Assembly: GCA_966430775.1 (NCBI GenBank)
Contig: CBJMMB010000003.1
Location: forward strand, 1 to 64,000
DNA length: 64,000 nucleotides
Direction of reading: 5' to 3'
Source of the DNA: Dyella_B sp966430775
GTDB lineage: Bacteria > Pseudomonadota > Gammaproteobacteria > Xanthomonadales > Rhodanobacteraceae
Below the pieces are notes generated by a model. That model did no database searches. It saw only the letters and a program-made list of their open reading frames with translations, and was not told the origin of the DNA. How positions within the stretch are numbered: position 1 is the stretch's first letter; each line of letters starts with the position of its first letter. Shown piece after piece: positions 55,855 to 63,705 of the stretch. The position numbers and the translations under genes were made by a program.

Positions 55855-56340
55855 CTATATGCCGGAAATTTCGAGATTATTGTCTTCGCACCATTCGCGC
55901 AGCGCTTGTTCCGTGGCTTTATTTTCATAGTCATGCCAGTGCTCAAGCTGTCCTTTCTGAACGAGCAAATCCTTGAAGTTGGCATAAGCGCGACGTTTGC
56001 GGAAAAAGCCGTAGACAAGGTCGCATGATTCGGGCAGATAGGCTTCGGTAAAACGAAAGACAAGGCTTCGCCCAAGATCAAGATCGTTCTTGTGCGGTAT
56101 GCCGATGTAAAGATCCGGATTGCCAATGTCCTCCGGCAATTCTTCTTTAATGCCGAAGTCAGCCAGACCCACCCAATAAATCTTGCCGGTCAGCCGGGAT
56201 ATATGGGCTTCATACTCGTCGGGCGCAGCCCCGCTTACCCACAGAAACGCATCGAGCAGGTCGTTGAAATTCACGGATGTGTGGTCAGGCATGATCGTAA
56301 GCCAAATCGCTCGTCGTCCCGTGTATTCGCTAGCTTCCAT
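55855..56340 (-). CDS. UPF0158 family protein
   Basis: A 161-residue acidic soluble protein whose sequence follows the UPF0158 pattern: FNDLLDAFLWVSGA (opening), ISRLTGKIYWVG (the Y/W-rich strand), ELPEDIGNPDLYIGIPHKND LDLGRSLVFRF in the middle, and YANFKDLLVQKGQLEHWHDY then ATEQALREWCEDN at the end. The family has no established role. The longer start at 56340 has no clear ribosome-binding site and neither has ATG 56292 (MPDHTSV), so the exact N-terminus is uncertain. Confidence 0.8.
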   Translation of the reverse strand: MEASEYTGRRAIWLTIMPDHTSVNFNDLLDAFLWVSGAAPDEYEAHISRLTGKIYWVGLADFGIKEELPEDIGNPDLYIGIPHKNDLDLGRSLVFRFTEAYLPESCDLVYGFFRKRRAYANFKDLLVQKGQLEHWHDYENKATEQALREWCEDNNLEISGI

Positions 56341-56367
56341 CCAGAAAGCCCGGATGGGACGACAATC

Positions 56368-56444
56368 GTAGGTTGGGTTAGCGAAGCGTAACCCAATATG
56401 TTCGGGCCGAAAATGTTGGGTTACGCTTCGCTAACCCAACCTAC
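56368..56444. repeat. GTAGGTTGGG-family palindrome
   Basis: A 77-bp inverted repeat with arms GTAGGTTGGGTTAGCGAAGC and GCTTCGCTAACCCAACCTAC. It lies between the UPF0158 gene and the frameshifted membrane protein, and reaches into the last 14 bases of the latter's shifted frame. Confidence 0.85.
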
Positions 56445-56795
56445 TGGCTGAACTGTTATGCACAGCTTTCAGCCAGCCACCCGAAAGAACAAACCGCGGA
56501 AAGGTGATCCACTGTTCGAGAAAGATGCGCACGATCGCGTTGCCCGGACTGGTGAAAGGCTCTGGCGCACGACCTCCTGGCGATGCCCACGGCCTTGCAA
56601 TGCGATCGACGGGAACATCGCCGCTGCACCCACAAACCCGATGATCCACGAACCCCTGAAGGCCGCGACGACGAGCGCGATATTGCCGGCCAGAAATATT
56701 GGCGCGAGGAAAATATGCAGCATCAGGTTGGTTCGGGACTGGTGATAGCGCGAATAGCCATCCCATTGCCAGCGCAGCAATTGCGTAACCTTCAC
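56431..56795 (-). pseudogene. frameshifted small membrane protein
   Basis: Starting at GTG 56795 (eight bases after AGGAG), the frame reads VKVTQLLRWQWDGYSRYHQSR and two hydrophobic helices (LMLHIFLAPIFLAGNIALVV, WIIGFVGAAAMFPSIAL), then QGRGHRQE. The natural continuation PEPFTSPGNAIVRIFLEQWI TFPRFVLSGGWL is found in another frame on the same strand, from about 56575 to the stop at 56431. A one-base indel near 56570-56590 would restore one protein of about 120 residues. It may be a true disruption or a sequencing error. I know no function for this family. Confidence 0.65.
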
Positions 56796-56891
56796 GAATG
56801 CACTCCTGTTTTGTTTCCCCAGAGCCGGCGCGGTAGCCCGCCGGCGTAGACAGGATGCCATATCGACGTCGTTGCGCTTAAAAAGCGAAAC

Positions 56892-59800
56892 TTAGCGATG
56901 CACGTAGGTCACATCGCTCGTCCCATCCGGCTCCGGTCGCCGCAACAGCGCGTTGTACCACCGCCGTTGCTGCGCAAGATCACCCTCGATCAGCCATTGC
57001 GGCTTGTTGGCGACCAATGCCGCGACGGGCATGCCGTCTTCGTACAGCACACGCGTTCCGGCCAGCGCGGGCAGACGATCGCCGGCGAGGACGGTGCCGA
57101 CCAGGTTGAGGGGGTCGCTGCCGCTCAGGGTGACGCGCTGCTGTTCCGGCGGACGCAGGCGGATGCTGCGCAGGTGGGCGATGGCTTCGGGGAGCGCGAA
57201 TTGTTCGCCGACCAGGCCTTCCACGAAGCGGCCGCCGCGGATTTCGCCGCGGGCTTCGAGGCGGTGGTAGACGCGCAGGAGTTCGCGCCATGAGGGGAGC
57301 CATGGGGCTTCGCGTTCGAGCAGCTTCCAGAAGACGACGCCGTAGCGGCGGAGCAGGACGCGGGCGGTGTGTTCGATGGTTTCGTCGGTGCTGCTCGTCT
57401 GTCGCGAGGTTGGCCCCTCACCCCCGCCCTCTCCCCGGAGGGGAGAGGGCGTAGGAGACTTTCGCACCAGGGACCATCTTCCGGCATCTTCGATTTCGCT
57501 CAACGTATGCCGACGCACGCGTCGATGACGCGGTGATTCGCGTTTCGCGGCCGGCGTCAGCAAGGCGCGCAAACCGGCGAAGCTGTCGGAGGTGACGCGT
57601 CCGGCGGATACCAGTTCGCCGAGTGCGTCTTCCAGCTCGGTGCGCAACAAATGCGCGGCGTCGATCAGTTCATCGAAGAACAGTGCGCCGTGCGCGCCCA
57701 ATGCATCGGCGACGGCTTGCGCACGCGAAGAAAGCAGCGCGTCCTGTTCCTGGTTGCGGTCCGCCAACGACGTCCAGATCGGCAACTGCCGGCGTGGCAA
57801 CAGCACGATCGGCGTGGCGCGTACCGGCCCGCTGCTGCCGCCGCCGCTGCGCAGCCGGTTCCAGCCGATGCGGCCAGCACGGCAGAGTTCGTCCAGCCAG
57901 CGGCTGGAGTAATCGGTGATGCGTGAAGCGAGCAGCTCGCTTTCCCACGCGCCCGCGGCCGCTTCGTAGCCTTCCAGCTGGTGCAGCACGGCGCTGAGCG
58001 CATCGGGGCCGTTGAGTTTCGTGCCGGGCGTGGTGTGCTGCCACTCGAGCAGGAAGCGCATCAGGTCGCGGCGGCTGACCGGTTCGATCTCGCGGCGCAG
58101 GCGACCGATGGTGTAGCGGTGGATGCGTGCGAGCAGATGGCGTTCGCACCATTCGATCTCGCTGGCGTCCGGCGTGAAATGGCCCTGCATCACGTAGCCT
58201 TCCGATTGCAGGCGGATCAGGGCGAGATCGATATCGATGGCATCGACGTGCATCGATGCGGCCAGCGATGCCACGCTGCTGGGGCCCAGGCCAGTGAGGC
58301 GGCCACGCACCAGTTCGAGCAGGGCGTCTTCGCGGCTCCAGTTTTGCGCGGCGTATTCGGCCGGCGCGGTGACAGCCGGTTGCATGGATGCATGCGCGTG
58401 CACCGCCTGCCACATGGGGAGTTTTTCGGCGCAGATCCATATGCCGCCGACAGCCTGCTCCCTCCCTTGCGTGCAGGGGAGGGTTGGGGTGGGGTTGTCC
58501 GAGCTTGCCGCGAGGTTGGGGGCTTCAGGAGAGGGAATTAAAAGCGTCGCGCGATGAACGTTCGCGAGCTTGTGCAGCTGATCCAGCCAGCCATCGTTGG
58601 CGCGCGCTTCCACTTCAGTCACAAAGCCCAGCACATTCAGCGCTTCATGCATCTCATCCGCACTGCGCACCTCGGGCCACGCTTCGGCACGCACCGCGGC
58701 GATCGCTTCCGGATCGAGCTTGGCCAGGTCGTCGGTATTTTCGATACCTTTCCAATGCCGCGTCTGCACGGCGCGCGTGCGTCGTTCTTCCAGCGGCGCG
58801 TCATCGAGAAATGCATAGGGCGCCGCGTTGAGCACTTCGCTGGCGAGCGGGCTAGGTGCGGTGAGATCTCGTGCAACGACGGTTATCTCACCGGACTCCA
58901 TCCGTTTGAGAATCTCCAGTAAACCATCCACGTCCATCGCTTCGCGCAGGCAGTCGTACATGGTTTGATTGACCAGAGGGTGATCGGGCACTTCCCGTTC
59001 GCCGACGATGTTTTCCTGGCACGCCACCTGATCGGGGAAGACGGTTGCGAGCAGGTCTTCGCTCTTCATGCGCTGCAGCGGCGCAGGCACTTTCTTGCCG
59101 CCGGCGTAGCGCGGCAGCGCCAGCGCGGTGACCGCGTTCCAGCGCCAGCGCACCGGAAACAGCGGCGCATCCAGCAACGCCTGCACCAGCACGTGCTCGG
59201 CGGTGTTGCTGTGCAGGTAACGCGCCACTTCGATCAACGGAAAACTGTGGCTGGTGGAGAGCGACAGCACGATCGCGTTTTCGGTCGCCGCCGCCTGCAG
59301 TTCGAAATTGAATTGGCGGCAGAAGCGCTTGCGTAGCGCCAGACCCCACGCCTTGTTGATGCGGCTGCCCCACGGCGTGTGGATCACCAGCTGCGTGCCG
59401 CCGGATTCGTCGAAGAAGCGCTCGAACACCAGCGTGGATTGCGTGGGCATCACGCCGAGCGCGGCCTTGGCCTTGGCCAGGTATTCCACGATCTGCTGCG
59501 CGGCCGATTCGTTGAGGCCCAGCGTATCGCGCAACCAGTCGAACGCCGCCTGCACGCCGTCGGCATCGATGCGCGTGGAAATTTCTTCGCGCAAGCGCGA
59601 TACGCCGGTGGACAATTCATTGCTGCGTCCCGGCGCCTCGCCCAGCCAGAACGGCAGGCTCGGCGGCGCGCCTTGCGCATCTTCCACGCGCACGCGGTCG
59701 CGCTCCACGCGCAGGATGCGATAGCTGACGTTGCCGAGCTGGATGATGTCGCCGGCCATGCTTTCGATGGCGAAATCTTCGTTGATGGTGCCGACGATGG

Positions 59801-61475
59801 TCGCCTGCGGTTCCAGCACCACCAGGTAATCGGCAGTATCGGGAATGGTGCCACCGGAAGTGACAGCGGTGAGCCGTGCGCCACGTCGCGCGCGCAGTTC
59901 GCGATGCACTGCGTCGCGGTGAATGTAGGCAGCCCGCGCACCGCGCCGCGTGCTGAAGCCGTCGGCCAGCATGCGCACTACGTTGTTGAAGGTTTCGCGC
60001 GGCAGCGTGCGATACGGATACGCCCGACGTATCAGATCGAACAGCGCGTCTTCATCCCATTCAGCGCAGGCGATTTCGGCCACGATCTGCTGCGCCAAGA
60101 CGTCGATCGGTTGCGGTGGTTGCACCAGTGTGTCGAGTTCGCCGCGGCGCACGCAGTCGAGCAAGGCGGCGCATTCGATCAGGTCATCGCGGCTGCTGGG
60201 AAACAGCCGCGCTTTCGGCGTGCCGTTCACCGCGTGGCCGGAGCGGCCGGCGCGTTGCAGAAACGCGGCGATGGAGCGGGGCGAAGAAAGCTGGCACACC
60301 AGGTCGACGTCGCCGATATCGATACCCAGTTCCAGCGACGCGGTCGCCACCAGCACTTTCAGATCGCCGCGCTTCAGGCGCTGCTCGGCATCCAGGCGAT
60401 GTTCCTTCGCGAGACTGCCATGATGCGCGGCGACGACTTCCTGCCCGATGCGTTCGGACAGATGCCGCGCCACGCGTTCGGCCATGCGGCGCGTGTTGAC
60501 GAACACCAGCGTGGTGCGATGCTGTTCGACCAGTTGCGCGAGCTGGTTGTAGACCAGGTCCCAGCTGTCGTTGGACATCACCGCTTCGAGCGGCACCGGC
60601 GGTACTTCGATGGCGAGGTCGCGGGCGCGGGTGTGGCCGACGTTGATGATGGTGCAGCTTTGCTCCCTCTCCCCTGCGGGGAGAGGGCTGGGGTGAGGGG
60701 CCACTCTTGCGAAAAGATCCGTAATAGCCGGTTGTGGCTCTTTGAGGGTTTCCAGCGAGATTGGCCCCTCACCCCGACCCTCTCCCCGCAGGGGAGAGGG
60801 AGCAAGGCCGGTGCCCTCGCCTACCAAAAACTTCGCGACATCCTCGATCGGCTTCTGCGTCGCCGACAAACCGATCCGTTGCAACGGCCGCTGGCACAAC
60901 GCCTCCAGCCGCTCCAGCGTCAAAGCCAGATGCGCCCCGCGCTTGCTCGCCGCCACCGCGTGGATTTCATCCACGATCACGCTGCGCACGCTTTTCAGCA
61001 TCTCGCGTCCGGACAACGAACCCATCAGCACGTACAGCGATTCGGGCGTGGTCACCAGAATATGCGGCGGCGCCTTGCGCATCAGACTGCGTTCGGCCTG
61101 CGGCGTGTCGCCGGTGCGCACGGCGGTGCGGATCGGCGCGCCAGGCAGGCCGAGCTTTTCCAGTTCGATGCCGATGCCTTCCAGCGGCGCTTCCAGGTTG
61201 ATGTGGATGTCGTTCGACAACGCCTTCAGCGGCGACACGTACACCACCCGCGTTTCGTCCGGCAGCGTGCCGCCGCGCGCGACGCTTTCCTGCACCAGCT
61301 GATCGATCGCCGCGAGAAACGCGGTCAGCGTTTTGCCCGAACCGGTCGGCGCGGCCACCAGCGTGTGCCGCCCTGCCCTGATCGCCGGCCACGCGCCGGC
61401 CTGCGCGGAAGTGGGCGCAGGAAACGTGGTTTCGAACCACGCGGCGACGGCGGGATGGAAATCTTGCAAAGGCAT
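56892..61475 (-). CDS. lhr: large DEAD/DEAH-box helicase, Lhr family
   Basis: The 1527-residue protein is a superfamily 2 ATP-dependent helicase of the Lhr type (3'-5' translocation on ssDNA, linked to DNA repair). It opens with the Lhr Q-motif-like region and Walker A at residues 42-49 (APTGSGKT). Helicase motifs YVSPLKALSNDIHINLEAPL, TTPESLYVLMGSL, VDEIHAVAASKRGAHLALTL and ATASLELGIDIGDVDLV are clear, then the long Lhr C-terminal half. I prefer ATG 61475; the frame also opens at 61517. Three palindromic repeats are inserted in frame at about residues 225-271, 992-1006 and 1342-1355. The first falls in the linker between the two RecA domains. Length equals the E. coli protein, so other parts must be slightly shorter. 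Confidence 0.9.
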   Translation of the reverse strand: MPLQDFHPAVAAWFETTFPAPTSAQAGAWPAIRAGRHTLVAAPTGSGKTLTAFLAAIDQLVQESVARGGTLPDETRVVYVSPLKALSNDIHINLEAPLEGIGIELEKLGLPGAPIRTAVRTGDTPQAERSLMRKAPPHILVTTPESLYVLMGSLSGREMLKSVRSVIVDEIHAVAASKRGAHLALTLERLEALCQRPLQRIGLSATQKPIEDVAKFLVGEGTGLAPSPLRGEGRGEGPISLETLKEPQPAITDLFARVAPHPSPLPAGEREQSCTIINVGHTRARDLAIEVPPVPLEAVMSNDSWDLVYNQLAQLVEQHRTTLVFVNTRRMAERVARHLSERIGQEVVAAHHGSLAKEHRLDAEQRLKRGDLKVLVATASLELGIDIGDVDLVCQLSSPRSIAAFLQRAGRSGHAVNGTPKARLFPSSRDDLIECAALLDCVRRGELDTLVQPPQPIDVLAQQIVAEIACAEWDEDALFDLIRRAYPYRTLPRETFNNVVRMLADGFSTRRGARAAYIHRDAVHRELRARRGARLTAVTSGGTIPDTADYLVVLEPQATIVGTINEDFAIESMAGDIIQLGNVSYRILRVERDRVRVEDAQGAPPSLPFWLGEAPGRSNELSTGVSRLREEISTRIDADGVQAAFDWLRDTLGLNESAAQQIVEYLAKAKAALGVMPTQSTLVFERFFDESGGTQLVIHTPWGSRINKAWGLALRKRFCRQFNFELQAAATENAIVLSLSTSHSFPLIEVARYLHSNTAEHVLVQALLDAPLFPVRWRWNAVTALALPRYAGGKKVPAPLQRMKSEDLLATVFPDQVACQENIVGEREVPDHPLVNQTMYDCLREAMDVDGLLEILKRMESGEITVVARDLTAPSPLASEVLNAAPYAFLDDAPLEERRTRAVQTRHWKGIENTDDLAKLDPEAIAAVRAEAWPEVRSADEMHEALNVLGFVTEVEARANDGWLDQLHKLANVHRATLLIPSPEAPNLAASSDNPTPTLPCTQGREQAVGGIWICAEKLPMWQAVHAHASMQPAVTAPAEYAAQNWSREDALLELVRGRLTGLGPSSVASLAASMHVDAIDIDLALIRLQSEGYVMQGHFTPDASEIEWCERHLLARIHRYTIGRLRREIEPVSRRDLMRFLLEWQHTTPGTKLNGPDALSAVLHQLEGYEAAAGAWESELLASRITDYSSRWLDELCRAGRIGWNRLRSGGGSSGPVRATPIVLLPRRQLPIWTSLADRNQEQDALLSSRAQAVADALGAHGALFFDELIDAAHLLRTELEDALGELVSAGRVTSDSFAGLRALLTPAAKRESPRHRRVRRHTLSEIEDAGRWSLVRKSPTPSPLRGEGGGEGPTSRQTSSTDETIEHTARVLLRRYGVVFWKLLEREAPWLPSWRELLRVYHRLEARGEIRGGRFVEGLVGEQFALPEAIAHLRSIRLRPPEQQRVTLSGSDPLNLVGTVLAGDRLPALAGTRVLYEDGMPVAALVANKPQWLIEGDLAQQRRWYNALLRRPEPDGTSDVTYVHR
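57412..57450. repeat. palindromic repeat inside lhr, third insertion
   Basis: A perfect 11-bp stem GCCCTCTCCCC / GGGGAGAGGGC (57426-57450) with GGCCCCTCACCC flanking on its left. Translated on the minus strand it gives TPSPLRGEGGGEGPTSRQ, a low-complexity loop between folded segments. Confidence 0.75.
58459..58500. repeat. palindromic repeat inside lhr, second insertion
   Basis: CTCCCTCCCTTGCGTGCAGG followed by GGAGGGTTGGGGTGGGG, a degenerate member of the same family (stem CCCTCCC / GGGAGGG). It codes for NPTPTLPCTQGREQ. Confidence 0.7.
60662..60803. repeat. pair of inverted repeats inside lhr, first insertion
   Basis: The 42-bp blocks 60662-60703 and 60762-60803 are inverted copies with two mismatches, separated by 58 bp. 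Each also contains an internal hairpin (CTCTCCCC with GGGGAGAG). They are read through in frame as APSPLRGEGRGEGP ... PHPSPLPAGEREQ. This lies between the two RecA domains of the helicase. Confidence 0.8.
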
Positions 61476-61599
61476 GGATGATGGCCCGCTGCGGTGCGGG
61501 GGCGGGACGTCAATCATATATAGGGATGGGTTCCAGCGCGGTAAAGGCCATCCCTGGCGACCGGCGCTCCGCCTTGCCGGCTGAGCGAGATGCTCAAGG

Positions 61600-61626
61600 G
61601 CCGGCGTCTCATGTGCTGAGACGGCG
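61600..61626. terminator. hairpin downstream of the quinone reductase gene
   Basis: GCCGGCGTCTCA / TGAGACGGCGGC pair around loop TGTGC, 12 bp beyond the stop codon of the oxidoreductase gene (minus strand). There is no T tract, so its function as a terminator is uncertain. Confidence 0.4.
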
Positions 61627-61637
61627 GCGCTTGCACC

Positions 61638-62249
61638 TCAGCCTGAAAATGCCGCGCCACACAGGGCTTCGGCGTGCGTAAGCCAGGAGCGGCGTTGTTC
61701 TTCCGAGCTGCCCACCACCGGCCTGAAGATATGCCGCCGATACGCCTGCACACCGCAATAAGGCAGCACGCATCGGCCCCAGATCAGTTCCAGCGGATCG
61801 CCCAGGTCGCGTTCTTCCCGCTCGGCGTGCGTGTCGGAGGTGTTCAGCACCAGCGCTTGCCTGATCGACAGCAAACCCTCAGGCACGCCATCGGCGGACG
61901 TCAGCCGATAGGCGACGCCGGGGACCAGCACTCGGTCCAGCCAACCGGCCAGGATCGCCGGCGGCTTGCCCCACCAGTTCGGATGCACGATCAGCAGGCC
62001 GTCCGCCTGCCCAATCTCGGTTCGATGACGCTGCAAGACCGGATCGTCCGCGCGCGACAAGGCAACTTCGAGCGTATCGCCGACGCTGTACGCCTCTTCT
62101 GCGCGCAGGCAGGGATCGAAGCCTTCGGCATAGAGGTCGTGATGCGAGATGGCATGCCCGGCCATCGAAAGCGCCTGCCTGGCGCGTTCCGATAGCGCAT
62201 GGCAGAAGCTGTTCGGGCGTGGGTGTGCGAGCAGGGAAAAGATGCGCAT
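61638..62249 (-). CDS. NAD(P)H-dependent quinone oxidoreductase (flavodoxin-like fold)
   Basis: A 203-residue protein of the MdaB/KefF/NQO1-like flavodoxin_2 family, which reduces quinones using FMN or FAD. It opens with MRIFSLLAHPRPNSFCHALS, the phosphate-binding loop after the first strand. IGQADGLLIVHPNWWGKPPAILAGWLDRVLVPG is the family's second signature. The start at 62249 is inferred from this opening, because the frame extends upstream through the AraC gene. It lies 44 bp after the AraC regulator on the same strand and is probably its target. Such pairs respond to electrophiles or redox stress. Confidence 0.88.
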   Translation of the reverse strand: MRIFSLLAHPRPNSFCHALSERARQALSMAGHAISHHDLYAEGFDPCLRAEEAYSVGDTLEVALSRADDPVLQRHRTEIGQADGLLIVHPNWWGKPPAILAGWLDRVLVPGVAYRLTSADGVPEGLLSIRQALVLNTSDTHAEREERDLGDPLELIWGRCVLPYCGVQAYRRHIFRPVVGSSEEQRRSWLTHAEALCGAAFSG

Positions 62250-62293
62250 GGAAGGGATCGCGTTCGAAAGATTTTTGAGAGAGCCGTCGCCAC

Positions 62294-63106
62294 TTACGCG
62301 GTGGCGCGCTGCCCGAAATACCGCGCCGGCGGATGCCCGAAGCAGCGCCGGAACATCGCGATAAAGGCGCTGGTGCTGGCGTAGCCCAGCCCGTCCGCCA
62401 CGGTGGCCACCGGCAGGCCGTCGGCCAGTTGCTCCAGGCCTTTGGTAAGCCGCGCCTGTTGGCGCCACTGGGCAAAACTCAGCGCCGTTTCGGCACGGAA
62501 CAGGCGGCTCAGCGTGCGCGCGGAAAGGCCGGCCCAGGCCGCCCATTCCTCCAGGCTGCGGTTGTCGTGGGGCTGGTCGAGCACGGCCTGGGCGATGCGC
62601 AGCAGGCGGCGGTCCATCGGCATCGGCAGGTGCAGCGGTTCGTGCGGGGCGTGGCGAATTTCCTCCAACAGCACGGCCATCACCTTTTGCTGGCGCTCGC
62701 TGAGCTGGTCGTCCCAGGCCCAGGAACTGGCGCGATGCACCAGTTCGCGCATCAGGGGATTGATGCCGATCACGCCGGGCCGGTCGGGCAGGCAAGGGCA
62801 GACGTCCGGATGCAGGAACACACCCCAGCCGGTGAGCGGGCCGTTGATGCTCACCTTGTGCAGTTCGCCGGGCGGCATCCAACCGGCGCGATGCGGCGGC
62901 AACAGCCACGAGCCGTGCGCGGTATGCATGTGCACCAGGCCGCTTTCCACGCAGAAGAACTGGCCGCGCGCATGGCTGTGCCAGTCGTATTGCTTGGTTT
63001 CCTGGGTGTATTCGCTGAAGGCTTCGCCGTCATCCCAGTAGGCGATCAGGGCAGGGCCGTCCAGGCGTTCGATCAGCTCGTAAAGCTCCTGCTTGGTACG
63101 CTGCAT
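62294..63106 (-). CDS. AraC-family regulator with N-terminal cupin domain
   Basis: A 270-residue protein. The N-terminal cupin-like sensor domain reads QYDWHSHARGQFFCVESGLV then LLPPHRAGWMPPGELHKVSI, as in AraC_binding domains with His/Glu-rich strands. The C-terminal HTH pair reads LEEWAAWAGLSARTLSRLFR and VADGLGYASTSAFIAMFRRC FGHPPARYFG. ATG 63106 follows the MAKKCRDSA extension start; the shorter one is preferred because the longer one runs into the promoter region. The next gene downstream is the quinone reductase. Confidence 0.88.
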   Translation of the reverse strand: MQRTKQELYELIERLDGPALIAYWDDGEAFSEYTQETKQYDWHSHARGQFFCVESGLVHMHTAHGSWLLPPHRAGWMPPGELHKVSINGPLTGWGVFLHPDVCPCLPDRPGVIGINPLMRELVHRASSWAWDDQLSERQQKVMAVLLEEIRHAPHEPLHLPMPMDRRLLRIAQAVLDQPHDNRSLEEWAAWAGLSARTLSRLFRAETALSFAQWRQQARLTKGLEQLADGLPVATVADGLGYASTSAFIAMFRRCFGHPPARYFGQRATA

Positions 63107-63180
63107 GGCCGAGTCTCGACATTTTTTGGCCAAATAACGTTATCAGCTTGTCATCAGCTTTGCCTAAGCTGTCAGCACTG

Positions 63181-63230
63181 TCCGATGCGTCCGTCGGATT
63201 CCCCGCCGCTGCTGCCGCTCGCGGCTTTTT
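63181..63230 (+). promoter_or_regulatory. leader with two hairpins upstream of the small unknown gene
   Basis: TCCGA(8 bases)TCGGA at 63181-63198 is followed by GCCGCTCGCGGC and five T at 63214-63230, which looks like a weak Rho-independent terminator. The start codon of the next gene is 130 bp away. It might be an attenuator or the end of an unseen short transcript; the remainder of 63107-63361 shows no gene I can support. Confidence 0.3.
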
Positions 63231-63361
63231 CTATGAACCCCAGGGGCTGCCGAGATCCTGCGCCGATGCGCAGGTTCCAGTGTCGGCCTTGCCGATGTCG
63301 GTCACGGCAGATCTCGTTCGTCCGTCTTATGAGCGATCCGCTACGAAGATAAGGAAACCCC

Positions 63362-63619
63362 ATGTCCCTGCTTCAACTGGTTTCTGCAAAACCCGATGTG
63401 TCCAAGTCCCCGCTGGAGACCTTTGTCGCCTGCGCCCACCAGATGCTCGACCCGGCCACGCCCGAAGCGGTGCGGCGCGCGATGGAGCCCCGCCTGCTGG
63501 CGCAATTGCCGGCGTTGCGGGCGCTGGGCGTGTTCGAACTGTTCGAATTGCGCGATCCGGCCCTCAAGGCCTGGATCGACGACGAGCTGGCCCAGCTGTT
63601 CGCGCCCGTCGAGGCGTAG
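63362..63619 (+). CDS. small conserved-looking protein of unknown function, 85 aa
   Basis: I do not recognise this gene. It starts at ATG 63362 behind AAGGAAAC. The protein is 85 residues, mostly helical and rich in Leu, Ala and Pro (ATPEAVRRAMEPRLLAQLPA, LRALGVFELFELRDPALKAW), with no signal peptide or membrane segment. It is transcribed divergently from the AraC regulator and 87 bp ahead of the MarR gene, on the same strand. Confidence 0.65.
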   Translation: MSLLQLVSAKPDVSKSPLETFVACAHQMLDPATPEAVRRAMEPRLLAQLPALRALGVFELFELRDPALKAWIDDELAQLFAPVEA

Positions 63620-63660
63620 TTCATTTCTGTCAATTTGCCGTGCCAAAAGGTGCGTAACAC

Positions 63661-63697
63661 ATATTTGCCTTGACAAATATATCGGGAGCAATAGAAT
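63661..63697 (+). promoter_or_regulatory. MarR promoter with overlapping palindromic operator
   Basis: A -35 box TTGACA (63670-63675), 16 bp spacing and a -10 box TAGAAT (63692-63697) form a near-consensus sigma-70 promoter. A perfect 7-bp palindrome ATATTTG / CAAATAT with a six-base centre (63661-63680) overlaps the -35 box. This is the size and type of MarR-family operators, so autorepression is likely. The expected transcription start (about 63704) is two bases before the ATG, which suggests a leaderless or near-leaderless mRNA. Confidence 0.65.
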
Positions 63698-63705
63698 GCG
63701 CTCCC

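Noticed and set aside
59379..61481. 700-codon plus-strand frame opposite lhr
   Set aside because: Shadow of the helicase; no domain or signal.
63148..63657. 169-codon frame overlapping the 85-aa gene
   Set aside because: Out of frame with the AAGGAAAC-led ATG at 63362, no ribosome-binding site and no domain; the sequence runs through the hairpin leader.
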